A stretch of DNA of 35,152 nt from Salinivirgaceae bacterium (GTDB lineage: Bacteria > Bacteroidota > Bacteroidia > Bacteroidales > SZUA-534): assembly GCA_017645945.1 (NCBI GenBank), contig JAGCNL010000052.1:1-35152 (forward strand). The letters run 5' to 3'. Position numbers and translations under genes: made by a program. Position 1 is the first letter of the stretch; every line of letters starts with the position of its first letter. The notes under the pieces were generated by a model that was not told the DNA's origin, made no database searches, and worked only from the letters and a program-made list of their open reading frames with translations. Below, piece by piece: positions 1 through 8,903 of the stretch.

Positions 1-13
1 AGCATAATTCACA

Positions 14-841
14 ATGGCTAACAAGAAATTCAAATGCACAGTTTGCGGCTACATTCACGAGGGAGCCGCAGCACCCGAAGCCTGCCCAACGTGTCAGGCA
101 CCTGCGTCGGCCTTTGTTGAATTGAAGGCTGAAAAGAAACTATCAACCACAAACAGCGGTTACACGTTTGCCTACGCTGCCGCGATGGTGGTTGTTGTGG
201 CAATCCTGCTGTCGTTCGTCTATTCTTCGCTGCGCGAGAGACAAGACGCCAACGTCAAACTGGATACCAAAAAGCAGATTCTCTACTCACTCAATGTTGA
301 TGTGAAGTCTGTTAATCCTGACGCATATTTTACAGAAAACGTGAAAGATATGATTCTGAAAGGCGACACTATCGTTGAATACAAAGGAGAGTTTGTTACC
401 AACTATGAGGCTGAAAGCAAGGATAAAAAAGACAAGGATGATAAAGTTATCGAGGAAGGTCGTCTTCACGTGTTTGTCTGCAACCTTAACGGACAGACCA
501 AATATGTGATTCCGGTTTACGGAGCCGGTCTGTGGGGCGCCATTTGGGGCTATGTGGCTCTGAACGACGACAAGAACACCGTCTTCGGCACCTACTTCTC
601 ACACGCAAGCGAGACCCCGGGCCTTGGCGCAAAAATCGATACGCCTAAATTCCAAAAACAGTTTGAAGGCAAACTGGTTGGCGACAGCACTTCGGTGAAA
701 ATCAGCGTTGTCAAAAACGGCAAGGTTAAAGATGCTAAATACGAGGTTGACGGCATTTCGGGCGGCACCATTACTTCAACAGGTGTCGATGCGATGCTGA
801 AAAACTGCCTTGGCAATTACACTAAATTTTTAAAAAGGTAG
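14..841 (+). CDS. nqrC: Na+-NQR subunit C with an N-terminal rubredoxin-like domain
   Basis: NqrC is the covalent-FMN subunit of the sodium-pumping NADH:quinone oxidoreductase of the inner membrane. A membrane helix (about residues 50-70) is followed by a periplasmic FMN-binding domain. The flavinylation motif is D246-x-x-S249-G250-G251-T252, with Thr252 the expected FMN attachment site; the usual Ala before this Thr is Gly here. Residues 1-37 are unusual: C8-x2-C11 and C24-x2-C27 in a context (CGY, CPTC, AP) typical of the rubredoxin domain at the end of rubrerythrins. NqrC proteins normally begin close to the helix, so this is an extra iron-binding domain that should face the cytoplasm. The 275-residue frame is continuous, and the helix lies in the same frame as the cysteines. 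nqrD starts 12 bases after the stop. Family call certain; the role of the extra domain is inference. Confidence 0.95.
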   Translation: MANKKFKCTVCGYIHEGAAAPEACPTCQAPASAFVELKAEKKLSTTNSGYTFAYAAAMVVVVAILLSFVYSSLRERQDANVKLDTKKQILYSLNVDVKSVNPDAYFTENVKDMILKGDTIVEYKGEFVTNYEAESKDKKDKDDKVIEEGRLHVFVCNLNGQTKYVIPVYGAGLWGAIWGYVALNDDKNTVFGTYFSHASETPGLGAKIDTPKFQKQFEGKLVGDSTSVKISVVKNGKVKDAKYEVDGISGGTITSTGVDAMLKNCLGNYTKFLKR

Positions 842-853
842 GAGGATTGAGAT

Positions 854-1480
854 ATGAGTTCGAAAAAGAATAAAGAAGCGCTGCTGACGCCGCTGGGGCT
901 GAACAACCCTGTAACGGTGCAGGTGCTTGGTATCTGCTCGGCATTGGCTGTAACAGCCGAATTATTGCCGGCAATCGTGATGGGCATATCGGTTACAATC
1001 ATTACCGCCCTTTCAAACGTGGTCATTTCGTGCCTGCGCAAGACTATTCCGCAGCGTATCCGTATTATCGTGCAACTTGTTGTGGTTGCGGCTTTGGTGA
1101 CCGTCGTTAGTAATATTTTGAAGGCGTTCGCCTATGACATTAGCGTAAAACTTTCAGTTTACGTTGGTCTTATCATTACCAACTGTATTCTGATGGGCCG
1201 ATTGGAAGCTTTTGCAATGCAGAACGAGCCGTGGCCGTCGTTCCTTGACGGTATCGGTAACGGTCTGGGCTACGCCAAGATACTGATTATTGTTGCGTTC
1301 TTCCGCGAGTTGTTCGGCTCAGGCACGCTGTTCGGTCTCGACATTCTGACTTACGACTGCATTACTGATGCCGGCTATGCGAACAACGGCCTGATGCTGA
1401 TGCCGCCAATGGCGCTTATCATTGTGGCCTGCATAATCTGGTGGCAGCGTGCGCATAACAAGGATTTGCAACAGAAGTAG
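854..1480 (+). CDS. nqrD: Na+-NQR subunit D
   Basis: NqrD is one of the two homologous six-helix membrane subunits of Na+-NQR that form the core of the sodium channel and, with NqrE, hold an Fe centre between them. The 208-residue product is hydrophobic along most of its length and has the family's usual size, including the conserved PWPSFLDGIGNGLGY and FFRELFGSGTLFG stretches in the second half. The start has a clear GGAGGA at 841-846, seven bases before ATG, overlapping the last base of the nqrC stop; this is strong for a Bacteroidetes gene and suggests coupled translation with nqrC. It ends with TAG, so TAG is a normal stop codon in this genome. Confidence 0.97.
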   Translation: MSSKKNKEALLTPLGLNNPVTVQVLGICSALAVTAELLPAIVMGISVTIITALSNVVISCLRKTIPQRIRIIVQLVVVAALVTVVSNILKAFAYDISVKLSVYVGLIITNCILMGRLEAFAMQNEPWPSFLDGIGNGLGYAKILIIVAFFRELFGSGTLFGLDILTYDCITDAGYANNGLMLMPPMALIIVACIIWWQRAHNKDLQQK

Positions 1481-1501
1481 AACCATTAAAACTAAAGAAA
1501 G

Positions 1502-2131
1502 ATGGATAACAGTTTGATTAGTTTGTTTGTCCGCTCGATATTCGTGGACAATATGATATTCGCCTTCTTCCTTGGTATGTGCTCATACCTTGCCGTGTCG
1601 AAAACTGTAAAGACCGCACTGGGATTAGGCATTGCCGTAACATTTGTTTTGGTGGTTACACTTCCGGTCAACTACCTGCTTCAGACCAAAGTGCTGGGGC
1701 CGAACTGCCTTGTCGAAGGTGTCGACTTGAGCTTTTTGAGCTTCATTCTCTTTATTGGTGTGATTGCGGGCATTGTTCAGCTGGTTGAGATGGTGGTTGA
1801 GCGGTTCAGCCCGTCGCTGTATGCGTCGCTGGGTATATTCCTGCCGCTGATTGCCGTTAACTGCGCCATTATGGGTGCGTCGCTGTTTATGCAGCAACGT
1901 ATCGGCCTTGCGCCAAGCGACCCGAAATACATCGGCTCGGTTGGTAGCGCGGTTGTTTACGCTCTGGGTTCGGGTATCGGCTGGCTGCTGGCGATTGTGG
2001 CTCTTGCGGCCATCCGCGAGAAAATGGCATATTCCAACGTTCCTGCGCCTTTGCGCGGACTTGGCATCACCTTCATAACCGTAGGTTTGATGGCTATGTC
2101 GTTTATGTGTTTCTCTGGCTTGAAAATGTAA
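1502..2131 (+). CDS. nqrE: Na+-NQR subunit E
   Basis: NqrE is the second homologous six-helix membrane subunit of Na+-NQR and pairs with NqrD in inverted topology. The 209-residue length matches the family. Recognisable parts are the N-terminal [20 protein letters not shown] region, the central glutamate-containing helix ([13 protein letters not shown]) and the INCAIMG-like segment ([11 protein letters not shown]), whose cysteine belongs to the family's conserved Fe-ligand set. It lies 21 bases after nqrD and 22 bases before nqrF in the same operon. Confidence 0.97.
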   Translation: MDNSLISLFVRSIFVDNMIFAFFLGMCSYLAVSKTVKTALGLGIAVTFVLVVTLPVNYLLQTKVLGPNCLVEGVDLSFLSFILFIGVIAGIVQLVEMVVERFSPSLYASLGIFLPLIAVNCAIMGASLFMQQRIGLAPSDPKYIGSVGSAVVYALGSGIGWLLAIVALAAIREKMAYSNVPAPLRGLGITFITVGLMAMSFMCFSGLKM

Positions 2132-2153
2132 TTGTTAACAAAGACGTAAAACA

Positions 2154-3425
2154 ATGGATATGAAATTAATATTGGCAAGCATCTGTGTGTTTCTTGTCAT
2201 AATCCTTTTGCTTGTGGCAATTCTGCTTGTCGCAAAGCGATACCTTGTGGTTTCGGGCAAGGTGAAAATCACCATCAATGGCGACAAGGAAGTCGAGGTT
2301 GAGTCGGGTTCGAGCCTGCTCTCGACTCTGGCCAACGAGGGAATCTTCCTGCCTTCGGCCTGCGGCGGCAAGGGTTCGTGCGGACAATGCAAATGCCAGA
2401 TTCTTGAAGGCGGTGGCGAAATTCTTGACTCTGAAAAGGGTCATTTCACCCGCAAACAGATAAAAGACCACTGGCGTCTCGGCTGCCAGGCAAAGGTCAA
2501 GAGCGATATGACCATCAAGGTGCCGGAGTCGGTGCTTGGTGTCAAAGAATGGGAGTGCGAGGTTATCAGCAACCGCAACGTAGCTTCGTTCATCAAAGAG
2601 TTCAAGGTGAAACTGCCTGCTGGCGAGCATATGGACTTCATTCCTGGCTCGTACGCTCAAATCAAAATCCCAGAGTACGACCTCAACTATGCTGATTTCG
2701 ACCGCAGCCTGATTGGCGACCTTTATGTGCCGGTTTGGGAGAAATTCGGACTCTTCGGTCTTCACCAGAAGAACGACACCCCGACAATCCGTGCATACTC
2801 AATGGCCAACTATCCCGACGAAGGCGACATCATCACTCTTACAGTGCGTATCGCCACCCCGCCGTTCAAACCGAAAGACCAGGGTCCAGGCTTTATGGAT
2901 GTGCCTTGCGGCATAGCATCAACTTACATCTTCAGCCTGAAACCGGGCGATAAGGTGATTATGAGTGGCCCTTATGGCGATTTCCACCCGATTTTCGACA
3001 GCAAGCGCGAAATGATTTGGGTTGGTGGTGGTGCCGGTATGGCCCCGCTGCGTGCGCAGATTATGCATATGCTTAAGACCTTGCACACTCGCGACCGCGA
3101 AATGCACTACTTCTACGGTGCACGCGCCATCGACGAGGTGTTCTTCCTTGAGGATTTCCTTGAACTGGAGAAAGAGTACTCGAACTTCCACTTCCACTTG
3201 GCTCTCGACCGTCCGGACCCGAAAGCCGACAACCTTGGAATCAAGTACACTGCAGGCTTTATCGCACCCGTTATGGGCGACACATATCTGAAGGCACACG
3301 AAGAGCCTGAAGATATTGAGTACTACCTGTGCGGTCCGCCGATGATGGCCAAAACCGTTCTCGACCTGCTCTACAGCCTTGGCGTTGAGGACGAAATGAT
3401 TCACTTCGACAACTTCGGCGGATAA
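2154..3425 (+). CDS. nqrF: Na+-NQR subunit F, NADH dehydrogenase
   Basis: NqrF is the NADH-oxidising entry subunit: electrons pass from NADH to FAD and then to a [2Fe-2S] cluster. An N-terminal membrane anchor (residues 4-27) is followed by a ferredoxin domain with cluster ligands C70, C76, C79 and C111, the same numbering as in Vibrio cholerae NqrF. The FAD-binding RAYSMANY lies at 213-220, the nucleotide-binding GGGAGMAPLR at 291-300 and CGPPMM at 393-398. The C-terminal aromatic residue Phe421 of DNFGG is present. At 423 residues it is slightly longer than the Vibrio protein (about 408). It is the last gene of the operon and is followed by a strong terminator. Confidence 0.98.
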   Translation: MDMKLILASICVFLVIILLLVAILLVAKRYLVVSGKVKITINGDKEVEVESGSSLLSTLANEGIFLPSACGGKGSCGQCKCQILEGGGEILDSEKGHFTRKQIKDHWRLGCQAKVKSDMTIKVPESVLGVKEWECEVISNRNVASFIKEFKVKLPAGEHMDFIPGSYAQIKIPEYDLNYADFDRSLIGDLYVPVWEKFGLFGLHQKNDTPTIRAYSMANYPDEGDIITLTVRIATPPFKPKDQGPGFMDVPCGIASTYIFSLKPGDKVIMSGPYGDFHPIFDSKREMIWVGGGAGMAPLRAQIMHMLKTLHTRDREMHYFYGARAIDEVFFLEDFLELEKEYSNFHFHLALDRPDPKADNLGIKYTAGFIAPVMGDTYLKAHEEPEDIEYYLCGPPMMAKTVLDLLYSLGVEDEMIHFDNFGG

Positions 3426-3447
3426 TTCTGCCGGAAACGGATATTTC

Positions 3448-3482
3448 AAAATCCCCGCTACCGAATGGTGGTGGGGATTTTT
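3448..3482 (+). terminator. Rho-independent terminator of the nqr operon
   Basis: AAAATCCCC at 3448-3456 pairs with GGGGATTTT at 3473-3481. The stem continues inward through 3457-3462/3467-3472 (with two G-T pairs) to a GAAT tetraloop, and the 3' arm runs into a T tract. It lies 23 bases after the nqrF stop. Confidence 0.9.
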
Positions 3483-3636
3483 GTTGGTGTAATGATTTGT
3501 TTAAAAGCCCATTAGTACCGACTATGAATCATTGTTTTTCCGAATCACGAACAACGGCGAGCCTTCCAAACGTTTTTGAATCAACCAAGAAAAAAAATCA
3601 TATAATTATTTAAACTTTTTGTAAACAATTGGTCGA

Positions 3637-3661
3637 TTGTAAATTTATTTTTCTAACTTTG
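3637..3661 (+). promoter_or_regulatory. Probable Bacteroidetes promoter for the T9SS-cargo gene pair
   Basis: TAACTTTG at 3654-3661 is a perfect TAnnTTTG -7 element, 23 bases before the start codon at 3685, in a very AT-rich stretch (about 3590-3684). The -33 element is uncertain: TTG at 3637-3639 is 14 bases upstream and TTG at 3629-3631 is 22 bases upstream, neither at the ideal distance of about 19. Confidence 0.55.
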
Positions 3662-3684
3662 TAATTCGAAAAATAATAGAATCT

Positions 3685-4179
3685 ATGAAAAGAAAACTAT
3701 TTATTGCGGCAATATTGATGGTGTCAGTACCCGCATTAGCACAAGTCAAACAAAGCGAGGTGGTATCCGCTGGAGGTGGCTATTTTGAAAAGGACAATGT
3801 TTCGGTTAGCTATACCATTGGTGAACCTGTTACTGGTACAGTTGCTGCGGGAGACCTTATTGTAGTCCATGGTTTCCAGCAGGGATATATTGCCACCAGC
3901 ACGGAAGTAAATCCTGGTATTGCTCAACTTGAGGCTGTGGATGTTAAGGTTTATCCTAACCCGGTGAACACAATCATGTATGTTGAGTTGTCGAATATTG
4001 AAGCTGCAGGATGTGTTGTCAAATGCTTCGATATGGCAGGCCAACTGATAAAAGAGAGTGAATTCGGAGATGACAACAGACTTTCGGTCGACATGAGTGG
4101 GCTGCCGCAAGGTGCTTATTTTGTTAGAGTAGTATCAGAAGATGGTGCTGTAGTGAATAAAAAAATAATGAAATACTAA
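3685..4179 (+). CDS. Small secreted protein with a type IX secretion C-terminal sorting domain
   Basis: The 164-residue product begins with a clear Sec signal peptide (MKRKLFIAAILMVSVPALAQ). It contains a short beta-rich segment (SAGGGYF, SYTIGEPVTGT, VVHGFQQGY) that recurs in small T9SS substrates. From about residue 90 to the end it carries the type A T9SS sorting domain: VYPNPV at the start, a central CFDMAGQLIKE, a GLPQGAYFVRV motif and a basic VVNKKIMKY end. The product is therefore expected to be exported across the outer membrane and processed or anchored by T9SS, whose PorT-like component appears at 25.0 kb. The next gene starts six bases after the stop, so the two are probably co-transcribed. 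The molecular function of the short mature domain is unknown. Confidence 0.85.
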   Translation: MKRKLFIAAILMVSVPALAQVKQSEVVSAGGGYFEKDNVSVSYTIGEPVTGTVAAGDLIVVHGFQQGYIATSTEVNPGIAQLEAVDVKVYPNPVNTIMYVELSNIEAAGCVVKCFDMAGQLIKESEFGDDNRLSVDMSGLPQGAYFVRVVSEDGAVVNKKIMKY

Positions 4180-4185
4180 TTGACT

Positions 4186-6189
4186 ATGAAAAAGACATTT
4201 TTGAAAATTGCAGCTTTGTTTGCAGTTGTAGTGGCAACAACAACTTCGGTGTTGGCACAAGGTTCTTTCGCCTATCAGGCAGTGATTAGAGATTCTAAAG
4301 GAGATTTAGTCAAGGACAAAGATGTAAATGCAAAGTTTAGTCTTGGTGAACAAGGCAAAGATGCTGTTTATGTGGAAACACAGAAGGTGAAAACCAATCA
4401 ATACGGAAATATTTCTGTAATGGTAGGTAGTGGTGCCGTAGAAAGTGGCAAATTCACTGATGTTCCTTGGAATACAATGAACGTTATGATGAAGGTTGAA
4501 ATTGACGTTAATGGTGGAACTGATTTCAAACCAATAGGTGAAATTCAGCTTCAGCCAGTTCCTTATGCTTTCTATGCAGCAAGCGCAGGTTCACTTACCA
4601 ACAACAATTCAGGAGAGAAAGATCCTATCTTCTCTGTGAAAGATGATAATGGCGAACTCGTTTTTGCAGTATACAACGATGGCGTTAAGGTATTTGTTGA
4701 CGATACAGATCCTTCGAAAGCTATGAGCACTGGTTTCGCAGTAAGTGGCCGCCGCGCTGCTAAAGATGGTGAGACCAATGATTACTTTGTAGTTAACGGC
4801 AAAGGAACTCAGGTTTATGTTGATGAAGACGCTTCTGGAAAGGCTATTAGCACTGGTTTCGCAGTTAGTGGTCGTAAAGCTGCTAAAGACGGTTCTGGTG
4901 ATTTGTTTACTGTAAATAGCGAAGGAACTCAAGTATTCATTGACAGTGATCCTTCAAAAGCAATGAGCACTGGTTTTGCAGTTAGCGGCCGTCGCGCAGC
5001 TAAGGATGGTGCAAATGAAGATTATCTTACTATTAATACTGATAAGGGTACTCAAGTGTTCATTGATGATGATCCGTCAAAAGCAATGAGTACAGGTTTT
5101 GCAGTAAGCGGCCGCCGTGCTGCCAAAGACGGTGTTGCTGCCGATTATTTAACAATCGCTGCAGAGGGTACAACAGTTTATGTTGACGAGGAAGATCCGA
5201 AAGCAATGAGCACAGGTTTTGCAGTTGCAGGCCGCCGCGCAGCTAAAGATGGTGCTGATGCCAACTTGTTCACTGTTAACGGTGGTGGTACTCAAGTGTT
5301 CATTGATGATGATCCTTCAAAAGCAATGAGTACAGGTTTTGCAGTTAGCGGCCGCCGCGCAGCTAAGGATGAATCTGAGGACTTCTTCACAATCAATACT
5401 ACTGAGGGTACGATGGTTTATGTTGATGATGATCCGTCAAAAGCAATGAGCACAGGTTTTGCAGTTGCTGGTCGTCGTGCAGCTAAAGATGGTGAGCCAG
5501 AGTTGCTGCTTCAGGTTAATGGCGAAGGAACTCAAGTGTTCATCGACGATGATCCGTCAAAGGCAATGAGCACAGGTTTTGCAGTTAGCGGCCGTCGTGC
5601 AGCTAAAGACAGTGCAGCAGTTGATTACTTATATATCAGCGATACAACAACACAATTCACATTAACTGAATTCCTTGTAAAGGAAAAAGGTTCGAATGTT
5701 GACTTGCTCTCAATGAACAATTCAAGTACGAAGTTCAAAGGTTCATCATTCTCTGTATCTGATATGGGTGATGTGAACTTGCTGGCAGTTGAGAATGGTA
5801 ACGTTCATATCAACTCTGATATGGTGATGTCAGGTGATGTTGAGAAGAAAGCTGATGTTAAAGTACAAGAGAAAGTAATCGAAAAAAATGCAGTAGCACC
5901 GAATTATGCAATCGAGATAGATGGTGTGTTTGACTATGTTGAGCAACTGTCATTGTTGAAGGTTGTTGGCGAGTCAGTAGTCTTGGTGCAGAATGCTGAT
6001 GAAGGTCTGGCATTCACTGCTGACGGCAGCATTGCTAAAAACGCAAATGACGCAGCAATCCGCATCTGGCTGGATGGAAACAATTTGGTATCTGAAGTCA
6101 TGAAAATTGAGAAAGATATTACAGTAATGTTTGGTGTACAGAACGGATACGTTGAAGGCGCAATATTCAAGGTGACATTTAAAAAGTAA
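4186..6189 (+). CDS. Secreted repeat protein with eight GFAVSGRRAAKD repeats
   Basis: I chose ATG 4186 over the TTG at 4180 because it gives a standard signal peptide (MKKTFLKIAALF...VLAQ). Residues 25-130 form a domain seen at the front of many Bacteroidetes surface proteins (SFAYQAVIRDSKGDLV ... YGNISVMVGSG ... PVPYAFYAASAGSL). Eight imperfect repeats of 39-41 residues follow, each roughly an acidic turn (FIDDDPSKAMST), a basic core (GFAVSGRRAAKD) and a strand (YLTIN..GTQV). Residues from about 490 contain degenerate repeats, and the C-terminal domain ends in FKVTFKK. I see no T9SS sorting domain. The layout suggests an elongated beta-structured surface or fibre-like protein; no enzymatic motif is visible. 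Function unknown; co-expression with the preceding T9SS cargo is inferred from the six-base gap. Confidence 0.8.
   Translation: MKKTFLKIAALFAVVVATTTSVLAQGSFAYQAVIRDSKGDLVKDKDVNAKFSLGEQGKDAVYVETQKVKTNQYGNISVMVGSGAVESGKFTDVPWNTMNVMMKVEIDVNGGTDFKPIGEIQLQPVPYAFYAASAGSLTNNNSGEKDPIFSVKDDNGELVFAVYNDGVKVFVDDTDPSKAMSTGFAVSGRRAAKDGETNDYFVVNGKGTQVYVDEDASGKAISTGFAVSGRKAAKDGSGDLFTVNSEGTQVFIDSDPSKAMSTGFAVSGRRAAKDGANEDYLTINTDKGTQVFIDDDPSKAMSTGFAVSGRRAAKDGVAADYLTIAAEGTTVYVDEEDPKAMSTGFAVAGRRAAKDGADANLFTVNGGGTQVFIDDDPSKAMSTGFAVSGRRAAKDESEDFFTINTTEGTMVYVDDDPSKAMSTGFAVAGRRAAKDGEPELLLQVNGEGTQVFIDDDPSKAMSTGFAVSGRRAAKDSAAVDYLYISDTTTQFTLTEFLVKEKGSNVDLLSMNNSSTKFKGSSFSVSDMGDVNLLAVENGNVHINSDMVMSGDVEKKADVKVQEKVIEKNAVAPNYAIEIDGVFDYVEQLSLLKVVGESVVLVQNADEGLAFTADGSIAKNANDAAIRIWLDGNNLVSEVMKIEKDITVMFGVQNGYVEGAIFKVTFKK
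4690..5611 (+). repeat. Eight in-frame tandem repeats, period 117-123 bp
   Basis: The GGT that begins each GFAV core lies at 4732, 4855, 4972, 5095, 5215, 5335, 5455 and 5575, giving spacings of 123, 117, 123, 120, 120, 120 and 120 bases. Indels are whole codons and fall in the linker between acidic turn and strand. Many differences between copies are synonymous, so the protein repeat is under selection while the DNA has drifted; copies 4 to 8 are the most alike and could recombine. Confidence 0.92.
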
Positions 6190-6208
6190 TCAATACTTGA
6201 TTCATTAT

Positions 6209-6237
6209 AAAAGCCACCTGTGAAGGTGGCTTTTTTT
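6209..6237 (+). terminator. Rho-independent terminator after the repeat protein
   Basis: AAAAGCCACC at 6209-6218 pairs with GGTGGCTTTT at 6225-6234, with a six-base loop and a following T tract. It lies about 20 bases after the stop of the repeat protein. Confidence 0.9.
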
Positions 6238-6302
6238 ATTATAGTTCAGCCATTGTTGTTATATTTGATAGTGTTATTCATAACGGAGAAAGGGCATATA
6301 TA

Positions 6303-6749
6303 ATGTTACAAGTTGGAACGAAGGCACCCTATTTTGAGGGCACAGACGAGAATGGGAACGTAATCAAGTTGAGTGATTATGCGGGTAAAAAGTTGGTTTT
6401 GTACTTTTACCCGAAAGACAGCACTCCTGGTTGTACGGCCGAGGCATGCGATTTGCGTGATAATTACCAACGTTTTTTGGCGTTGGGTTACGAAGTGCTT
6501 GGGGTAAGCAAGGATTCTGCGGCATCGCATCAGAAGTTCATTGCAAAATACAATTTGCCGTTCCATCTGATTCCAGATGTTGATTGCACTATACTTAAAG
6601 CGTATGAAGCATGGGGTGAGAAGAAAATGTATGGCAAGACAACCGTCGGAACCATCCGTACAACTTATGTGATTGATGAACAAGGTATGATTGTTGACGC
6701 GATAGCAAAAGTTGATACTAAAAATCATACTGCGCAATTGCTGAAATAA
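6303..6749 (+). CDS. bcp: Thioredoxin-dependent peroxiredoxin, Bcp/PrxQ type
   Basis: An atypical 2-Cys peroxiredoxin that reduces H2O2 and organic peroxides in the cytoplasm using thioredoxin. The 148-residue length is typical. The active-site motif DSTPGCTAEACDLRD contains the peroxidatic Cys44 and resolving Cys49, with the C-x4-C spacing of the PrxQ alpha-helical subtype. The conserved KLVLYFYPKD strand precedes it, and GTIRTTYVIDEQG lies near the end. It stands alone between two terminator-bounded units, so it is likely monocistronic. Confidence 0.95.
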   Translation: MLQVGTKAPYFEGTDENGNVIKLSDYAGKKLVLYFYPKDSTPGCTAEACDLRDNYQRFLALGYEVLGVSKDSAASHQKFIAKYNLPFHLIPDVDCTILKAYEAWGEKKMYGKTTVGTIRTTYVIDEQGMIVDAIAKVDTKNHTAQLLK

Positions 6750-6912
6750 ATCGCTGGAGGTTTCGGACTTTTCTTTTCCTGTTTTCGCAGTTCCATTTTT
6801 TTTGTGTTTTGCCGTAGCCATTTTTTGAATAATTTCGCACTCGGATTTTGCGGATTGTAAATTGTGTGCAATTCGTTTAATATCAGAATGTTAAATTTTA
6901 AATAAAAATAAA

Positions 6913-8445
6913 ATGGCAAAAGGAAAAACACTGTTGATGATTCTCGATGGATGGGGAATCGGCAACAAGACAAAAAGTGACGCAATTTACACTGCCGGAG
7001 CACCCAACATGGAGCGTCTGGCAAAGGAATACCCTAACGCACAGTTGCTTACAAGCGGTGAGGATGTTGGTCTGCCAAACGGACAGATGGGTAACTCTGA
7101 GGTTGGCCACCTTAATATTGGTGCTGGACGCATTGTGTATCAGGACCTTGTAAAAATCAACCGCGCCTGCGCCGACAACAGCATTCTGAAAAATCCTGAG
7201 ATTGTTTCGGCTTACGAATACGCCAAAAAGAACGGCAAGAGCATTCACCTTATGGGTCTGACATCGAACGGCGGCGTGCATTCATCGCTCGACCATCTGT
7301 TCAAACTCATCGAGATTGCAAAAGAGTATGGCATCAGCAATACATTCGTTCACTGCTTTATGGACGGCCGTGATACCGACCCGAAGAGCGGTAAGGGCTT
7401 TATTGCCGACCTGCAGAAGCACTGCGACGCCAACATCGGACACATTGCCAGCATCATTGGCCGCTTCTATGCTATGGACCGCGACAAACGCTGGAACCGC
7501 GTCAAAGTGGCTTACGACCAGCTGGTTAACGGTATCGGCCGCAAGGTTACCGATATGGTTGCAGGTGTGCAGAGTTGCTACGATGCTGATACTGAAGAGC
7601 ATAAAGACACCGACGAGTTTATGGAGCCACTCATCAACGCTAATGTTGACGGACGCATCAAAGACGGCGATGTGGTAATCTTCTTCAACTACCGCAACGA
7701 CCGCGCCAAAGAGCTCACCATCGTGCTGACACAGAAAGATATGCCTGAAGAGGGAATGACCACCATCCCGAATCTGCAGTACTACTGTATGACACCGTAC
7801 GACGCCACTTTCACCGGAGTGCACATTCTATTCCCGAAAGAGAACGTCACCAATACTTTGGGCGAATATTTGAGCAGCAAAGGCTTGAAGCAGCTGCACA
7901 CTGCCGAGACTGAGAAATACGCTCACGTAACCTTCTTCTTCAACGGTGGCCGTGAGGCACCATATGACGGTGAAGAGCGCACTCTTGTGGCATCACCGAA
8001 GGTTGCAACCTACGACCTGCAACCTGAAATGAGCGCTTACGAGGTGAAAGACAAATTGATAGCAAGCATCAACACTAACAAATTCGACTTTATTGTGGTT
8101 AACTTCGCCAATGGCGATATGGTTGGCCACACTGGTGTTTACGATGCCATCTGCAAGGCTGTTAAGGCTGTCGATTCATGCGTTGGTGAGGTTGTGGCTG
8201 CTGCGCAGAAAAATGGTTACAACACTGTTATCATTGCCGACCACGGTAACGCTGACAATGCCATCAACCCTGACGGAACACCAAACACGGCTCACTCGCT
8301 GAACCCAGTGCCAATCATTGTGGTTTCTGACGATGTGAAGAAGGTTAGCAACGGCCGCCTGGCTGATGTTGCACCAACCGTTTTGACGCTTATGGGTCTT
8401 GACATTCCTGCCGAAATGAATGGAAATGTTTTGGTAGAGTTCTAA
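6913..8445 (+). CDS. gpmI: 2,3-bisphosphoglycerate-independent phosphoglycerate mutase
   Basis: A glycolysis/gluconeogenesis enzyme that interconverts 3- and 2-phosphoglycerate without bisphosphoglycerate. The protein is 510 residues, the normal length, with alkaline-phosphatase-superfamily metal-site motifs: D12 in ILDGWG, nucleophile S62 in GNSEVGH, the [13 protein letters not shown] motif and ADHGNAD. Ser62 carries the phospho-intermediate in characterised homologues. The start follows an A-rich leader (6896-6912) with no Shine-Dalgarno sequence, common in this phylum. It is a single gene with its own terminator. Confidence 0.98.
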   Translation: MAKGKTLLMILDGWGIGNKTKSDAIYTAGAPNMERLAKEYPNAQLLTSGEDVGLPNGQMGNSEVGHLNIGAGRIVYQDLVKINRACADNSILKNPEIVSAYEYAKKNGKSIHLMGLTSNGGVHSSLDHLFKLIEIAKEYGISNTFVHCFMDGRDTDPKSGKGFIADLQKHCDANIGHIASIIGRFYAMDRDKRWNRVKVAYDQLVNGIGRKVTDMVAGVQSCYDADTEEHKDTDEFMEPLINANVDGRIKDGDVVIFFNYRNDRAKELTIVLTQKDMPEEGMTTIPNLQYYCMTPYDATFTGVHILFPKENVTNTLGEYLSSKGLKQLHTAETEKYAHVTFFFNGGREAPYDGEERTLVASPKVATYDLQPEMSAYEVKDKLIASINTNKFDFIVVNFANGDMVGHTGVYDAICKAVKAVDSCVGEVVAAAQKNGYNTVIIADHGNADNAINPDGTPNTAHSLNPVPIIVVSDDVKKVSNGRLADVAPTVLTLMGLDIPAEMNGNVLVEF

Positions 8446-8465
8446 TTGTTAGAAAGATAACAACG

Positions 8466-8504
8466 AAAAATGCCGCTTCGGAGTTGCCAGAGCGGCATTT
8501 TTTT
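8466..8504 (+). terminator. Rho-independent terminator of gpmI
   Basis: AAAAATGCCGCT at 8466-8477 pairs with AGCGGCATTTTT at 8491-8502, followed by more T. The loop is 13 bases. It lies 20 bases after the gpmI stop. The flanking A and T tracts would let it work in both directions. Confidence 0.9.
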
Positions 8505-8596
8505 ATGAATTTCGTCAGTAAAACTCGCACTCTTAAAAAAAATCTTGCTAAAGCAGAGCAAGTTTCCTAAAATTGTACTGTCTAATAGACAACTGT

Positions 8597-8899
8597 ATGG
8601 GATTTTTAAAAATATCGGTTTTGGCATTGGCAATTACGGCTGCAGGTTTCGGCTGTTCCGAAGATAGTGATGTGGCTCGCTATGTTGATGGAATGCTCAT
8701 CGATTACACTGCTTTCGATGGTTGCGGTTGGGTGATTGATTCCGACAAACAACTATTCGAGCCGTTGAATGTCAATGAGTTTGCCCTTGATTTGGCTGAT
8801 AGTTTGAAAGTCCGCTTTGCCTATGTTGAAGACGATGACCAAAAGTCGTCGTGCCGCGTGGGCACAGTTATCAGCCTGCTCGATATTTACGAGAAGTGA
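8597..8899 (+). CDS. Small probable lipoprotein, unknown function
   Basis: I prefer ATG 8597 to the upstream ATG at 8573 because it gives a clean signal peptide (MGFLKISVLALAITAAGFGC). The Cys at residue 20 would be the lipidated residue, although FGC is a weak lipobox. The 80-residue remainder has a pattern I recognise from small Bacteroidetes lipoproteins: a GCGWVIDSD segment, an LEPLN-like turn (FEPLNVNEF), a VRFAYVEDD strand and a final SCRVGTVISLLDIYEK strand, suggesting a compact beta-barrel with paired cysteines. I do not know a function for this family. It is convergent with the next gene. Confidence 0.65.
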   Translation: MGFLKISVLALAITAAGFGCSEDSDVARYVDGMLIDYTAFDGCGWVIDSDKQLFEPLNVNEFALDLADSLKVRFAYVEDDDQKSSCRVGTVISLLDIYEK

Positions 8900-8903
8900 G
8901 AAA

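Noticed and set aside
4690..5611. CRISPR-like array from the regular 120-base periodicity
   Set aside because: The repeats are coding, in frame, diverged synonymously and have no unique spacers.
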